In this document: positions 42,728 through 52,339 of the stretch, in pieces
Numbering within the stretch: the stretch's first letter is position 1
Layout of the letters: every line of letters starts with the position of its first letter
Assembly (NCBI GenBank): GCA_002691205.1
Contig: NZHD01000068.1
Coordinates: 1-58,901 of the forward strand
Length of the DNA stretch: 58,901 nt
Direction: 5' to 3'
From: Deltaproteobacteria bacterium
GTDB taxonomy: Bacteria; Myxococcota_A; UBA9160; UBA4427
Made by a program: the position numbers and the translations under genes
The notes under the pieces: model-generated
The model's database searches: none
What the model was told of the DNA's origin: nothing
Seen by the model: only the letters and a program-made list of their open reading frames with translations

Positions 42728-43363
42728 ATGAAATTCATCGCTCAAATCTTGGTACTGCTCTGCTTTACAAGTCTCGCTTCTGCAGAGGAAGGGGGGCGTC
42801 CCTACGTCTCCATTCGACCTCTCGGTTTCACGTTCTCCGCTGACACCGAAGTGCTTGAACAAAATCAAGACATCAACCGCGGCTGGGCGGTGGGAGGGTC
42901 CATAGGCGCCTCTTTGAATGACTACTTTAAGATTGACCTTCTTGCGATTGACTATGCCGAGAACAAATATGGGGGCAGTGAAGTCGATACGCTGACCATT
43001 ATGCCCGTGCTCAAGGTCGGACTCTTCGGGGGCGACTTCGCCCTAAAACCGTACGCCACTCTGGGGCTCGGAGCCTCTCATGTGAACTTTCAGTTTGAAG
43101 ACACTCAGATCCCTGATCTCGACGGATGGGGGCTCGGTTGGCAAGTGGGCGCCGGGGTAGACTATCCGATTCCAAGTAGAAACCTGGCCATTGGCGTGTT
43201 CTACAGATACAGCAGCTCGGTCTCCCTCAGCGAAGACTGGGATCCGGTCGTCTCCGACTATGCTCTGCCAACAGAGATTAGGAATAAAATGGAAGCGGGC
43301 TGGGAAGTAAATTATCACTCCATCGGCATCGAGATCCGCTTTGGGGGCGTGCTGAATCCATAA
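42728..43363 (+). CDS. outer-membrane beta-barrel protein, OmpW-like
   Basis: A 211-residue exported protein with a clear signal peptide (LVLLCFTSLASA-EEG, cleavage about 19) and alternating polar/apolar strands suitable for an eight-stranded barrel (for example YFKIDLLAIDYAENKYGG, FALKPYATLGLGASHVNFQF, NLAIGVFYRYSSSVSL). It ends in a strand closing in SIGIEIRFGG, near the C-terminus rather than with the usual terminal aromatic. Ligand or role is unknown. It is alone between two minus-strand operons. Confidence 0.78.
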   Translation: MKFIAQILVLLCFTSLASAEEGGRPYVSIRPLGFTFSADTEVLEQNQDINRGWAVGGSIGASLNDYFKIDLLAIDYAENKYGGSEVDTLTIMPVLKVGLFGGDFALKPYATLGLGASHVNFQFEDTQIPDLDGWGLGWQVGAGVDYPIPSRNLAIGVFYRYSSSVSLSEDWDPVVSDYALPTEIRNKMEAGWEVNYHSIGIEIRFGGVLNP

Positions 43364-43466
43364 TCCAGCCGCCCCACGATCTAAACTCAAGGCACTTGGT
43401 TTTTAAGCGGCCTACTCAGGTCGGATTCCTCTCGATGTGGAATCACCCTTCCTATTCTCCAAAGGC

Positions 43467-44171
43467 TCACGCCCGAACGAGCCAAACGAAAATTTCACGA
43501 TTGCCACTGGGGCCGGCCAAACGGCTATCTGAACGTTGATGAAGGCAGTACCCATAGTTCTCGGCCTCCTTTACAACGAGACTCACAGCCTCCTCGCGAA
43601 GAGCGTCGTCTCGAACCACTCCCCCTTTTCCCACTTGGCTCCGCCCCACTTCGAACTGAGGCTTAACGAGGAGAAGCCAATCCGACTGGGGAGCCACCCG
43701 CGCAAAAGCGGGAAAGAGAAGGCGCAGAGAGATAAAAGACACATCGGCCACTACGAGGTCGACGGGCAGGGAAATATCTTTGGCTTCAAGATGTCGAGCG
43801 TTTACGCGTTCGAGCAAGACCACTCGCGCATGATTTCGAAGCTTTTCATGAATTTGGCCGCGGCCGACATCCACTGCGACGACGCTCTTCGCGCCATTCT
43901 GCAAAAGGCAATCCGTAAAACCACCGGTTGAGGCCCCTGCATCCAAACATGAAAGGCCATCCACATTGAGAGCGAAATCCTCAATGGCTCCGGCCAACTT
44001 ATCTCCACCCCGCGAGACAAATCGAGACACCTCTCCACGGAGCCGAACCACTGCGGTATCGAGCACCGACATCCCCGCCTTATCGGCCGGCGTGTCATTG
44101 ACCAAGACCACGCCTGACAGGATCAGAGCGCGAGCATGGCTGCGGGAATGGGCGAAGCCGTCGTCGAGCAC
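43467..44171 (-). CDS. tlyA: TlyA-family rRNA 2'-O-methyltransferase; true start probably farther upstream
   Basis: TlyA methylates ribose in 16S/23S rRNA and was first named a haemolysin. The protein has an N-terminal S4 RNA-binding domain (SRSHARALILSGVVLVND) and an FtsJ-like methyltransferase domain with SAM motif DAGASTGGFTDCLLQNG and VDVGRGQIHEKL. The only standard start is the GTG at 44171, which cuts the S4 domain. The frame is open upstream to 44222 and encodes the missing R-R-R-L-D-E-R, typical of the family start. A CTG at 44222 lies six bases after GGAG. It is the last gene of the xse-isp-dxs run. Confidence 0.9.
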   Translation of the reverse strand: MLDDGFAHSRSHARALILSGVVLVNDTPADKAGMSVLDTAVVRLRGEVSRFVSRGGDKLAGAIEDFALNVDGLSCLDAGASTGGFTDCLLQNGAKSVVAVDVGRGQIHEKLRNHARVVLLERVNARHLEAKDISLPVDLVVADVSFISLRLLFPAFARVAPQSDWLLLVKPQFEVGRSQVGKGGVVRDDALREEAVSLVVKEAENYGYCLHQRSDSRLAGPSGNREIFVWLVRA

Positions 44172-44263
44172 GCGTTCGTCTAGACGACGACGGCCTTTCG
44201 CACGTGACCCTTCGGAGGACAGGGTCTACTCCACGCTTGTTCTTCGAAGAGTGGGGCCCAAAA

Positions 44264-46138
44264 TCACTTCAAAAGCCCTTGAGCCGCCGAAATAATATCT
44301 GAGACACCCAGACCTTGAGTCTCCGGCGTTTCCCCATGCTCCACCACGCCAGACCCGATCGCCAAACAGTGAACCGGAACATTCACGCCCTCACGCGCAA
44401 GCAATTCCAGTACTGAGCTGCCAAAGCCACCCGGTCCCGTGTGCTCTTCGATGGTAATCAAGGCACCGCAGCGACGTGCGAGAGCTACGATCTTCTCGTC
44501 ATCCAAAGGTTTGACGAAGCGGGCATTTAGAACAGAAGAAGAGATCCCGTCACCGACGAGTTCTTGGGCTGCTTCCATGGCGGGATGCACCATCGTGCCG
44601 ATGGCGACGATCAGGAGATCGTCCCCATCCTTAAGCAACTCGCTCTCGCCGATCTGAATCGGTTTGATCTCAGGATCAAGCGGAACCCCCAAACCACTTC
44701 CACGTGGGAACCGAACCGCCGCAGGCCCGGGATATTCAATCGCAGAGGCCAGCATGTGCTGCAATTCATTTTCATCTTTGGGCGCCATCACGACGGTGTT
44801 CGGCAAATTCCGAAAATAAGCCATGTCCCAAAGACCTTGGTGCGTCGCTCCATCTGCTCCCACGAGGCCCGCACGGTCCAAGGCAAAGGTCACGTCCAAG
44901 TTCTGCAAACACACATCATGCAAAACTTGGTCGTAAGCCCGTTGCAAAAAGGTGGAGTAAATCGCCGCGACGGGCTTCATTCCCTCCGTGGCTAAACCAG
45001 CGGCGAAAGTCACCGCATGTTGCTCTGCGATTCCCACATCATAAAAGCGATCGGGGAACTTTTCTTGAAAGCGATCCAGGCCTGTACCGGGCGCCATCGC
45101 TGCCGTAATTCCGACAATTCGTTCATCTTTGGCGGCCATACGAATCAGGGTGTCCGAGAAGACACGCGTATAGGAAGGCGGTGCAGACTTCTTGGGCGCA
45201 AACTCCCCTGAAGGAACATCAAAGCGGCTCACCCCGTGATACTTAAGTGGGTCCGCTTCGGCCGGAGCATAGCCATGGCCTTTTTCCGTCAAGGCATGGA
45301 TCAGAATCGGACCTGAACCGGCCGCAATCATATCCTTGGCGTTCTTAAACGTTTCCAGCACCACATCCATCCGGTGACCCTGAATTGGGCCCACATAACG
45401 AAAATTCAGAGCTTCGAAAAGGAGGCCGGGGGAGAAAAAGACCTTCACCGACTCCTCAGCCTTTCTCGCCCAATGCAGCATGTCTCCAGGCAGACCTGTC
45501 AAAAGCTCTTTGGCCCACCCCTTCATCCGACGCATCATCGGAGCCGTCATTTTTCGTGAGAGGAACGAGGACAAAGCTCCCACATTCGGTGAAATCGACA
45601 TTTCATTATCGTTCAAAACAACGATCAAGTTTTGCTCTTGGAGGTGGCCGGCGTGGTTCAGGGCCTCAAAGGCCATGCCCGCGGTCATGGCACCATCCCC
45701 AATCAGAGCGATCACAATCCCATCTTCGCCTCGATGTAGCTTGCCCCGAGCCATTCCAAGCGCGGCTGAAATCGAAGTCCCTGCATGGCCGGCACCAAAA
45801 TGGTCATGTTCAGACTCGCTTCGCCTCAAAAATTTAGAGATCCCGTCTCTTTGGCCAATCTCATCAAAGCCTACACGCCGCCCCGTCAACATCTTATGGG
45901 CGTACCCTTGATGCCCCACATCGAGAACAAGACGATCATTAGGGGTATTGAATACGTAATGAATCGCCGTAATCAATTCCACCGTTCCAAGGCTTGAAGC
46001 TAAATGCCCCCCTGTTTGAGAAACCCGTTCAAGAATTTCCGTTCGAATTTCATTGGCCACCTGCTCCACTTGATCTTGCGGCAACCGCCGTAAATCCGCG
46101 GGCATTTCGATGCCATGCAAAAGGCGTTTTTCGCTCAT
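44264..46138 (-). CDS. dxs: 1-deoxy-D-xylulose-5-phosphate synthase
   Basis: Joins pyruvate and glyceraldehyde-3-phosphate with thiamine diphosphate, the first step of the MEP isoprenoid pathway. The 624-residue protein has LVLDVGHQGYAHKMLTGR, the ThDP site GDGAMTAGMAFEALNHAG, LNDNEMSISPNVG and DRAGLVGADGATHQG in the transketolase-like part. Length is typical. It overlaps ispA by four bases (ATGA), placing the pathway entry and the prenyl-chain step in one operon. Confidence 0.97.
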   Translation of the reverse strand: MSEKRLLHGIEMPADLRRLPQDQVEQVANEIRTEILERVSQTGGHLASSLGTVELITAIHYVFNTPNDRLVLDVGHQGYAHKMLTGRRVGFDEIGQRDGISKFLRRSESEHDHFGAGHAGTSISAALGMARGKLHRGEDGIVIALIGDGAMTAGMAFEALNHAGHLQEQNLIVVLNDNEMSISPNVGALSSFLSRKMTAPMMRRMKGWAKELLTGLPGDMLHWARKAEESVKVFFSPGLLFEALNFRYVGPIQGHRMDVVLETFKNAKDMIAAGSGPILIHALTEKGHGYAPAEADPLKYHGVSRFDVPSGEFAPKKSAPPSYTRVFSDTLIRMAAKDERIVGITAAMAPGTGLDRFQEKFPDRFYDVGIAEQHAVTFAAGLATEGMKPVAAIYSTFLQRAYDQVLHDVCLQNLDVTFALDRAGLVGADGATHQGLWDMAYFRNLPNTVVMAPKDENELQHMLASAIEYPGPAAVRFPRGSGLGVPLDPEIKPIQIGESELLKDGDDLLIVAIGTMVHPAMEAAQELVGDGISSSVLNARFVKPLDDEKIVALARRCGALITIEEHTGPGGFGSSVLELLAREGVNVPVHCLAIGSGVVEHGETPETQGLGVSDIISAAQGLLK

Positions 46139-46971
46139 GCGTCCCTCCCCACTGAAAATCGAGCTAACGCCCGGAGAGGCTCAGCCTCCTCACCCATGCC
46201 TTCAATCCTCCTCAGGGCCGAATCGAGCAAAGACTCGGCTCGATCCAGACAAGCCTCTCGTCCCAGCAAGGTCACCAAGGAGCAGCTTTCATCGTCTTCT
46301 CCCTCGTCAAGGCAGTCATCGGCAATTTGAAAAGCCACGCCCACCTCAGATCCAAAGCAAGCGAGTTCAGAAAGCCACTCAAGAGATGCCCCGGCGAGTC
46401 GAGCGCCACCGACCACGCTGGCTTCGATTAAACAGGCCGTTTTACGTTGGTGGATGCCGAGCACGAACGATTCGTCCCCCGGCTCGCGAGACTGCACCAA
46501 GTCATCCACTTGCCCCCCCACTAAACCACCGGCTCCGATGGCTGTCGCCAAATCAAGAGCGGCCCCCGCGCCGAGAGTGGGTTCTGTGTGACGCAACAAA
46601 CCTTCAAAGGCCAGACTCTGCAAAGCGTCCCCGGCCAACACGGCCGTGGACTCATCCCAGGCCACATGCACCGTTGGCTGACCCCGGCGCTCATGATCGT
46701 CGTCCATACACGGAAGATCGTCGTGAATCAGTGAATACACGTGGACCAGTTCCACCGCGGCCGCCATGGGCAGAGCCGCCTGATGGGGGCCGCCCACGGC
46801 TTCGGCCGCCGCAAGGGCCAAGCCCGGCCGAAATCGCTTTCCCCCTGGAAACACCAGGTGTCTCATGGCCCCGTGGAGAGAGGACGGCGGAGTCGTCGTT
46901 TCGGGGAGCCATTGCTGGAGCATTGCATCCACAGCGGGACGCCGTTCAAGGAGCCAAGCCCGAACATCCAT
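46135..46971 (-). CDS. ispA: polyprenyl synthetase (farnesyl-diphosphate synthase type)
   Basis: Condenses isopentenyl and dimethylallyl diphosphates into longer prenyl diphosphates. The 278-residue protein has the first Asp-rich motif in SLIHDDLPCMDDDHERRG and the second in FQIADDCLDEGED, both metal-binding. The short form with C-P-x-M-D-D is the bacterial FPP-synthase type. It overlaps xseB by one base (TGATG) and dxs by four. Confidence 0.95.
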   Translation of the reverse strand: MDVRAWLLERRPAVDAMLQQWLPETTTPPSSLHGAMRHLVFPGGKRFRPGLALAAAEAVGGPHQAALPMAAAVELVHVYSLIHDDLPCMDDDHERRGQPTVHVAWDESTAVLAGDALQSLAFEGLLRHTEPTLGAGAALDLATAIGAGGLVGGQVDDLVQSREPGDESFVLGIHQRKTACLIEASVVGGARLAGASLEWLSELACFGSEVGVAFQIADDCLDEGEDDESCSLVTLLGREACLDRAESLLDSALRRIEGMGEEAEPLRALARFSVGRDA

Positions 46972-47285
46972 CAGACCTCTCCTTCGGCTGAATCTTCTTC
47001 GCCATTTGAGCCGAGATCAAAAGGTTCGACCACCGTATGACCGTTCTGCTCAATCAAGACCTCGATCCGGCGATCCGCAGCATCGAGCTGCTCATGACAG
47101 CGGCGACTGAGCGCCACACCGCGTTCAAACTCCAGCAGGGCATCCTCGAGGGGCAATTCTCCGTCTTCGAGACGATCGACAACGGTCTCGAGGGCCTCCA
47201 TGGCCCCCTCAAACGATAAAGACTCCAAGACCCCGCCTTCGGCTGGTCCGGATTTAGAGGCCGCTTTATCATGATCTTCAGGCAT
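46971..47285 (-). CDS. xseB: exodeoxyribonuclease VII small subunit
   Basis: The small subunit of the nuclease that degrades single-stranded DNA into oligonucleotides. The 104-residue protein has the compact helical domain SFEGAMEALETVVDRLEDGE and LPLEDALLEFERGVALSRRC. N- and C-terminal extensions are acidic. It starts 126 bases after xseA and shares one base with the ispA start. Confidence 0.95.
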   Translation of the reverse strand: MPEDHDKAASKSGPAEGGVLESLSFEGAMEALETVVDRLEDGELPLEDALLEFERGVALSRRCHEQLDAADRRIEVLIEQNGHTVVEPFDLGSNGEEDSAEGEV

Positions 47286-47411
47286 GTTATGAAGCTACCC
47301 CAGCGATTCCCACACGACAAACGGATTAAACTCGGAACAGTCTGATTCCAAAAGCTTTTTTTGGAGTTCAGTCCTGATTCCGGAGCCCGAACCATTCCAG
47401 AGAGCCGAGGC

Positions 47412-48632
47412 TCAATCAGACTCCTCCACCACCGCACGAATCTGGCCTTCACTCAGGCGAATCGAGATACGTTCACCCGGGCTGACATCGGTCTCCTTGC
47501 GAACGATCTGGTCGCCCTCATCGCGCTGGACCAAGGCATATCCCCGAGCCAAGACCGCTAGGGGAGACAATGAATCTAGAAGACCCACATGGCGAGTCAG
47601 CTCCGCTCTTCGAAGACGAGACTGATGCAGTCCGGCTTGAATCAATGCACGCTGAGCGGCTTCGGTTCGGCGTCGCTGAGCGGCCAATCGAACCGACGGC
47701 GCCAGGCGATAAAGAACGTCTCTTTCTCGCGACCACTGCTCATGCCGGTCTCTCATTTGTTGGCGGATTCCCGCCAACAAACGTCGGGAACTCTGTGTGA
47801 CCAAATGGCTCAGATGATCGCGGTCGGGAAGCACGCGAGCCGCTGCCGCCGATGGGGTCGGAGCCCGCACGTCCGCTGCAAGATCGACCAACGTCAGATC
47901 TGTCTCATGTCCCACGCCTGTAATGACCGGCACAGGGCATCTCGAGACGGCGCGAACCATCACCTCAGTGTTGAAACACCATAGGTCCTCCAAAGAGCCC
48001 CCTCCTCGGACCAGCAGAACAACATCCACCTCGGGCTGACGTGAGACCGAATCCAAGGCGGCCGCGATCTCATGTTCAGCACCTTCCCCCTGAACCCGAG
48101 TGGGCGAAAGCAACAATCGCATGGACGGAAACCTTTGACCCGAGACCTTGAAGACATCCCGAACGGCTGCACTGGTCGCCGACGTCACGACTCCTACACG
48201 GGCAGGGAAAGTCGGGACTTCGCGCTTCCGCTCTACGTCGAACAAACCTTCCGCGGTCAACTTCTCCTTAAGTTGCTCAAAGGCTAACTGTAAAGATCCC
48301 TGCCCTCTCGGCTCGAGCTTCCGAACCACAAGCTGAAGCTCGCCTCGCTGGTCGTAGATCGAGACATCGGCGTAGACCACCACTTCCAGGCCATCTTTTA
48401 ACTCAAAGGGAACTCTGGCCGCGGCCCCCCTGAAGAAGGCCGCTCTGATCCGGGTCCGTTCGTCGCCGAGCGTGAAGTAGATATGACCAGAGCTCGGACG
48501 GGAAAGGCCGCTGATCTCTCCCATCACCCAAATCCGACCCACACGGTCTTCAAGAAGAGCATTCAAGCCACCGATTAAGTCGGAAACGGAATGAATACGA
48601 CGACGGGAAGAGGCCGCAGACTGATCACTCAT
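47412..48632 (-). CDS. xseA: exodeoxyribonuclease VII large subunit
   Basis: The catalytic subunit. The 406-residue protein has an N-terminal OB-fold (IWVMGEISGLSRPSSGHIYF), the catalytic region with RVGVVTSATSAAVRDVFKV, VDVVLLVRGGGSLEDLWCFN and VITGVGHETDLTLVDLAADV, a helical region and a C-terminal LARGYALVQRDEGD. Length and order match the family. It is the first gene of the xseA-xseB-ispA-dxs-tlyA run. Confidence 0.97.
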   Translation of the reverse strand: MSDQSAASSRRRIHSVSDLIGGLNALLEDRVGRIWVMGEISGLSRPSSGHIYFTLGDERTRIRAAFFRGAAARVPFELKDGLEVVVYADVSIYDQRGELQLVVRKLEPRGQGSLQLAFEQLKEKLTAEGLFDVERKREVPTFPARVGVVTSATSAAVRDVFKVSGQRFPSMRLLLSPTRVQGEGAEHEIAAALDSVSRQPEVDVVLLVRGGGSLEDLWCFNTEVMVRAVSRCPVPVITGVGHETDLTLVDLAADVRAPTPSAAAARVLPDRDHLSHLVTQSSRRLLAGIRQQMRDRHEQWSRERDVLYRLAPSVRLAAQRRRTEAAQRALIQAGLHQSRLRRAELTRHVGLLDSLSPLAVLARGYALVQRDEGDQIVRKETDVSPGERISIRLSEGQIRAVVEESD

Positions 48633-48668
48633 AACGGCCCTCCTCGCCTTCCCGAACCGATCCTAGAA

Positions 48669-50147
48669 CTAAGGAGACTCATCTTTCGAGACACTTTCAT
48701 CAGGGATGACCATTGCGGCTGACTTCTCACTTCGGCGCTGACTCAAGTTCTCAAAATAAGTCCAACTCTTGAGAACTTCGAGTGCTCGAGCCAAAAGAAC
48801 ATCCTCGTTTTCAAGCTCCGCCGTCTCAGCCGAAGCGTCTTGATCCTCCGACTGGGGCACACTCGTGGTGGCCTCTTCGACTTCCTCGGCATCCACCAGC
48901 TCAGCCTCTTTCAGATCGGACTCTGCTTCACCGTGTGTAAAGTGGCCCCTCAAATCAGCCTCACGCAACCGTTGAGTCAAGACGCCCTGGCTCGGGGAAT
49001 TCGGGTACACCTCGATATCCGGCTCGATTCCCACTTCCTGAATAGAGCGACCCGACGGCGTGTAATAAAGGGCTGTCGTCAATCTCAAGCCGGCTCCACC
49101 CTCAAGCGGGTAGACGGTCTGGACTGAACCCTTTCCGAACGTGCGTGTTCCCATCACCAAGCCTCGATCATGATCTTGAAGTGCCCCTGCCACGATTTCC
49201 GAGGCACTCGCACTGCCCGCGTTCACAAGAACAACGATGGGGTAATCGGGTTCATCCATCCCTGCATGCGAACGATAGTCTTCCCGCTGTGAGGCATCCC
49301 GGCCCTGGGTATAGACGATCAATCCATCATCAATCCAATAATCGGCCATGGCCACCGCCTGATTTAGAAGACCGCCTGGGTTGTCACGCAAGTCAATGAT
49401 GAGCCCCTCTAAACCATCCGGGTTTTCTTCGTGCAATTTCTTGAGTCCAGTCGCCAGCTCCGCCTGAGTGCGTTCCTGAAACGCACGCACATTCAACTGG
49501 CCATACCCCGGTGCCAAGGTTTCAGCCTCAACCGAAGCCAATTGAACGACGTCGCGACGAATTTCGAACGGGCGCGGTTCATCAAAATCTTCTCGCCAAA
49601 TATAAATCGTAATCTCTGAACCCAGCTCACCGCGCATGAGGCCTACGGCCTCGATGAGGCTCATATCCTGGGTGCCCCGACATTTCTCATCGGCCCCCCA
49701 GTTCTCCGGGATCTCAGTTGGACAAATGGCCGTAAGCTGATCTCGAGGCTTAATGCCCGCCTGAAAAGCAGGAGTCCCCTCGATGGGTGAAATCACTTCG
49801 ATAAAACCACCCTGATCCTTGGTGATCTCGATCCCTAACCCATGGAACTCCCCCTTCGTATCCACCTGCATCTCATCGAAGTCTTGAGCATCCATGAAGG
49901 AAGAATGGGGGTCGAGTTCTTCAAGCAGGCCATGCACTGCACTCTGCATCAATGCGTTTTCGTCTACGGGTGAAACATAATTCTGACGCACCAAGTCCAA
50001 AACGCTGGCAAAAAGAGCCAGATCATCATATTGAACCGCGGCCCGGCTCAGGCCTCCACTCCCTGTCAGCGCCAGCGCGAAAAGCGCAGCCGCGACACCT
50101 AAAAAGAATGATTTCAGAGCGGTGGAAAAACGACGTCTTCCGGGCAT
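48669..50147 (-). CDS. S41-family carboxyl-terminal processing protease
   Basis: A periplasmic CtpA/Prc-type protease. The 492-residue protein starts at the ATG at 50147 (GGAGATAACC before it), has a signal or anchor segment (FFLGVAAALFALALTGSG), a PDZ domain (about 90-175), and the catalytic core with serine in GSASASEIVAGALQ and lysine in GTRTFGKGSVQTVYPLEGG. After the core comes an acidic tail (about 390-460) of unknown use. It follows envC and likely trims cell-wall enzymes or other envelope proteins, as Prc does in other species. Confidence 0.94.
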   Translation of the reverse strand: MPGRRRFSTALKSFFLGVAAALFALALTGSGGLSRAAVQYDDLALFASVLDLVRQNYVSPVDENALMQSAVHGLLEELDPHSSFMDAQDFDEMQVDTKGEFHGLGIEITKDQGGFIEVISPIEGTPAFQAGIKPRDQLTAICPTEIPENWGADEKCRGTQDMSLIEAVGLMRGELGSEITIYIWREDFDEPRPFEIRRDVVQLASVEAETLAPGYGQLNVRAFQERTQAELATGLKKLHEENPDGLEGLIIDLRDNPGGLLNQAVAMADYWIDDGLIVYTQGRDASQREDYRSHAGMDEPDYPIVVLVNAGSASASEIVAGALQDHDRGLVMGTRTFGKGSVQTVYPLEGGAGLRLTTALYYTPSGRSIQEVGIEPDIEVYPNSPSQGVLTQRLREADLRGHFTHGEAESDLKEAELVDAEEVEEATTSVPQSEDQDASAETAELENEDVLLARALEVLKSWTYFENLSQRRSEKSAAMVIPDESVSKDESP

Positions 50148-50255
50148 GGTTATCTCCAACTCGGGGCCACCCGTTTCTGTGGACTCCAGCCAACTCATCG
50201 CCGAACAGCAGAAGGGCGACCTCACGATCGAACTTACGTAACGGTCTCTCTGATC

Positions 50256-51440
50256 CTAACCTTTTGTCAACCATTCTGCCGGATCTAGAGGGACTCCCCC
50301 CCGACGGACTTCAAAGTACAAGCCGGGCCCCTCTAAACTTCCGGTCTCTCCCACGGTGCCCAGGACCTGGCCGGTCTGGATCGTCTCGCCCACTTTTACA
50401 CGGATTTGAGCCATCTGACCCGAAACCGTGAAATAGCGGTCGCCGTGATCAACGATCACGATTTTCCCATACCCTCGAAACCATCCCGCAAATCTCACTC
50501 TACCCGGCGCCACCGCACGAACGTCTTCTCCCACGCCAGCCGAGAATTCCACTCCCTTACGGAAAATTTGCGTCTGATATTGGGCGTCCACAACTCGACC
50601 GAACCGGCGTCTCACCCGACCCTCCACCGGAGAAGCCATCTTCCCTCTGCGAGCAAAAAACGAACTCGACTTCGCTCTTTCGGCCTCCAGGACTTGAGGC
50701 TGCCTCTGTAAACTCGCCAAGGTTTCTTCGAGAGCCAAAGCCGCTTGCTCAAGCCCCTTCAAGAGAGCTCGTTCTTGAGTTCGATTCTCTCTCACAACAG
50801 CCAGCAGACGACCGCGCTCGTTTTTTTCTTCCATCAAAGCACGCTGGCGCGCCGCTAATTTCGTGCCTGCTGATTCAAGTCCACTTCGTGCGCGAGAAGC
50901 TTGTGCGTTTTTCTCCTGAAGCTCAACCTGTTCTGACTGAAAACGCGCCAGCAGAACGGAGTCCGATCGGAGTATTCTCTCAAGATTCCAAAGCTTAGAA
51001 AACATCTCTCGGAGGTCTTCTGAGGCGAACAACAAACGAAGTGGAGCCTCGGTACCCGCTTTGTAAAGAGCCACCGCACGTAGAGACATGGCGCTTTGGG
51101 TCTCTGCCAGCTTCCGTTCTGCTCTCTTTAGACTCTCCTCCGTCATCTCTAACCGAATCTCAGCCCGGTCAAAATCCTTTCGACTTTCCGAAACCTGAGC
51201 ATCCAACTCGGCCAGCCCTTGGTCAAGCTGGTCAAGCAATTCAATGATGTCTCGCTCTTCACGCTCATGGTCCACCACTCGTCCGCGACTCTCAGCGATC
51301 GCGTTACGTAGCTTTTGCAGCTCAGGATCCACTGGCGCTTTTTGAGCAATGGCCGTCCCCGATCCCAAAAACCCAAAAAAAATCCAAAAACACAACATCG
51401 CCCCGACCCGCCCGGCAACGAATCCCTTTGATCTTCGCAC
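50256..51440 (-). CDS. envC: EnvC-like murein hydrolase activator with degenerate LytM domain
   Basis: EnvC sits on FtsX and activates amidases that split the septal wall. The 394-residue protein starts at the GTG at 51440, sharing one base with the ftsX stop (TAGTG). It has a signal peptide (to IAQ-KAP), a long coiled coil (about 40-240) and a C-terminal LytM/M23 domain. In that domain the zinc ligands are missing: H-x-x-x-D reads R-K-G-V-E, and the second motif reads GLYFEVR rather than HLHFEVR. That is as in E. coli EnvC, an activator without its own activity. Confidence 0.92.
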   Translation of the reverse strand: MRRSKGFVAGRVGAMLCFWIFFGFLGSGTAIAQKAPVDPELQKLRNAIAESRGRVVDHEREERDIIELLDQLDQGLAELDAQVSESRKDFDRAEIRLEMTEESLKRAERKLAETQSAMSLRAVALYKAGTEAPLRLLFASEDLREMFSKLWNLERILRSDSVLLARFQSEQVELQEKNAQASRARSGLESAGTKLAARQRALMEEKNERGRLLAVVRENRTQERALLKGLEQAALALEETLASLQRQPQVLEAERAKSSSFFARRGKMASPVEGRVRRRFGRVVDAQYQTQIFRKGVEFSAGVGEDVRAVAPGRVRFAGWFRGYGKIVIVDHGDRYFTVSGQMAQIRVKVGETIQTGQVLGTVGETGSLEGPGLYFEVRRGGVPLDPAEWLTKG

Positions 51441-52339
51441 TATGAACGCCGATCCATAAGCGCAGCCACCGAGCCCACGAGACCAAGAACAGCTCCACCC
51501 ATAACCAATCGAGAGATTTGAGCGAGTCCAAAAAAACGAGGCTCGGCCTGTCCGAGCAAAAAAGCGAGGCCGTACTCCAGAGAAGGCGTAAATATCATGA
51601 ACGAGATCCAAAGTAATCCGGAGGCCAAAAGACCCCCGAGCATCCCCTGTAATGTTCCCTCGAGTAAAAAAGGTGTCCGCACGAATGTGCGACTCGCTCC
51701 AACGAGTTGGAGAATCTCCAACTCATCGCGGCGAGCATAAAGGCCCAGCTGAATTGTGTTTGCGACGATGAGAAGAGTCGCCAGCGACAAGACGAGGCCA
51801 ACGACATAGCCCGAAACGCGAACAAGAGAAGCGACGCGAGCATAACCATCAATCCATTCCTGACCGTGCCGCACTTCGTCGATGCCTGGGAGTCCTTGCG
51901 TGGCGGTCTCGAGGATTGAGATGCCCGCTGCGCTTCGACTCTCGGGGCGTAGTGTCATCTCAAAAGAAGCCGGAAGAGGATTCCCTTGGATCCCCACAAG
52001 CAAAGAGGCGCCGCCTGTCATTTCCTTAAATCGCTCTAACGCTTCTTCTTTCCCCACAACGGAAACACTCGCGACCCCTTCAATGCTTTGAACCGTCTCT
52101 GCAAGGCCCGCCATTTCCTGGACCGTCAAATGGTCCTCTAGATAGGCCGTCACGGTGAGGTCCTGTCCAAACTCTTCAAGCAAGCCGTCCATATTGATCA
52201 CGACGAGATAAAAAGCGCCCACTAAAAAAAGAGCCACAGAAATCGTCAACACGGAGACCCAAGCCGTCATTCCCGAACCTCGAAATCCGCGCCAAGCGGC
52301 TCGGCCAAGGATCGAAGCGATGACCCAAACGCTTCTCAA
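51440..52339 (-). CDS. ftsX: cell-division ABC transporter permease FtsX
   Basis: The membrane subunit of FtsEX, which couples ATP use in the cytoplasm to EnvC in the periplasm. The 299-residue protein has four membrane segments (VSVLTISVALFLVGAFYLVV, YVVGLVLSLATLLIVANTIQ, ASGLLWISFMIFTPSLE and VMGGAVLGLVGSVAAL) and a periplasmic loop. The start is TTG at 52339, overlapping ftsE by four bases. Confidence 0.93.
   Translation of the reverse strand: MRSVWVIASILGRAAWRGFRGSGMTAWVSVLTISVALFLVGAFYLVVINMDGLLEEFGQDLTVTAYLEDHLTVQEMAGLAETVQSIEGVASVSVVGKEEALERFKEMTGGASLLVGIQGNPLPASFEMTLRPESRSAAGISILETATQGLPGIDEVRHGQEWIDGYARVASLVRVSGYVVGLVLSLATLLIVANTIQLGLYARRDELEILQLVGASRTFVRTPFLLEGTLQGMLGGLLASGLLWISFMIFTPSLEYGLAFLLGQAEPRFFGLAQISRLVMGGAVLGLVGSVAALMDRRS

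Noticed and set aside
46110-46991. A 293-residue plus-strand frame opposite ispA
   Set aside because: Pro/Arg-rich low-complexity product antisense to an intact polyprenyl synthetase.
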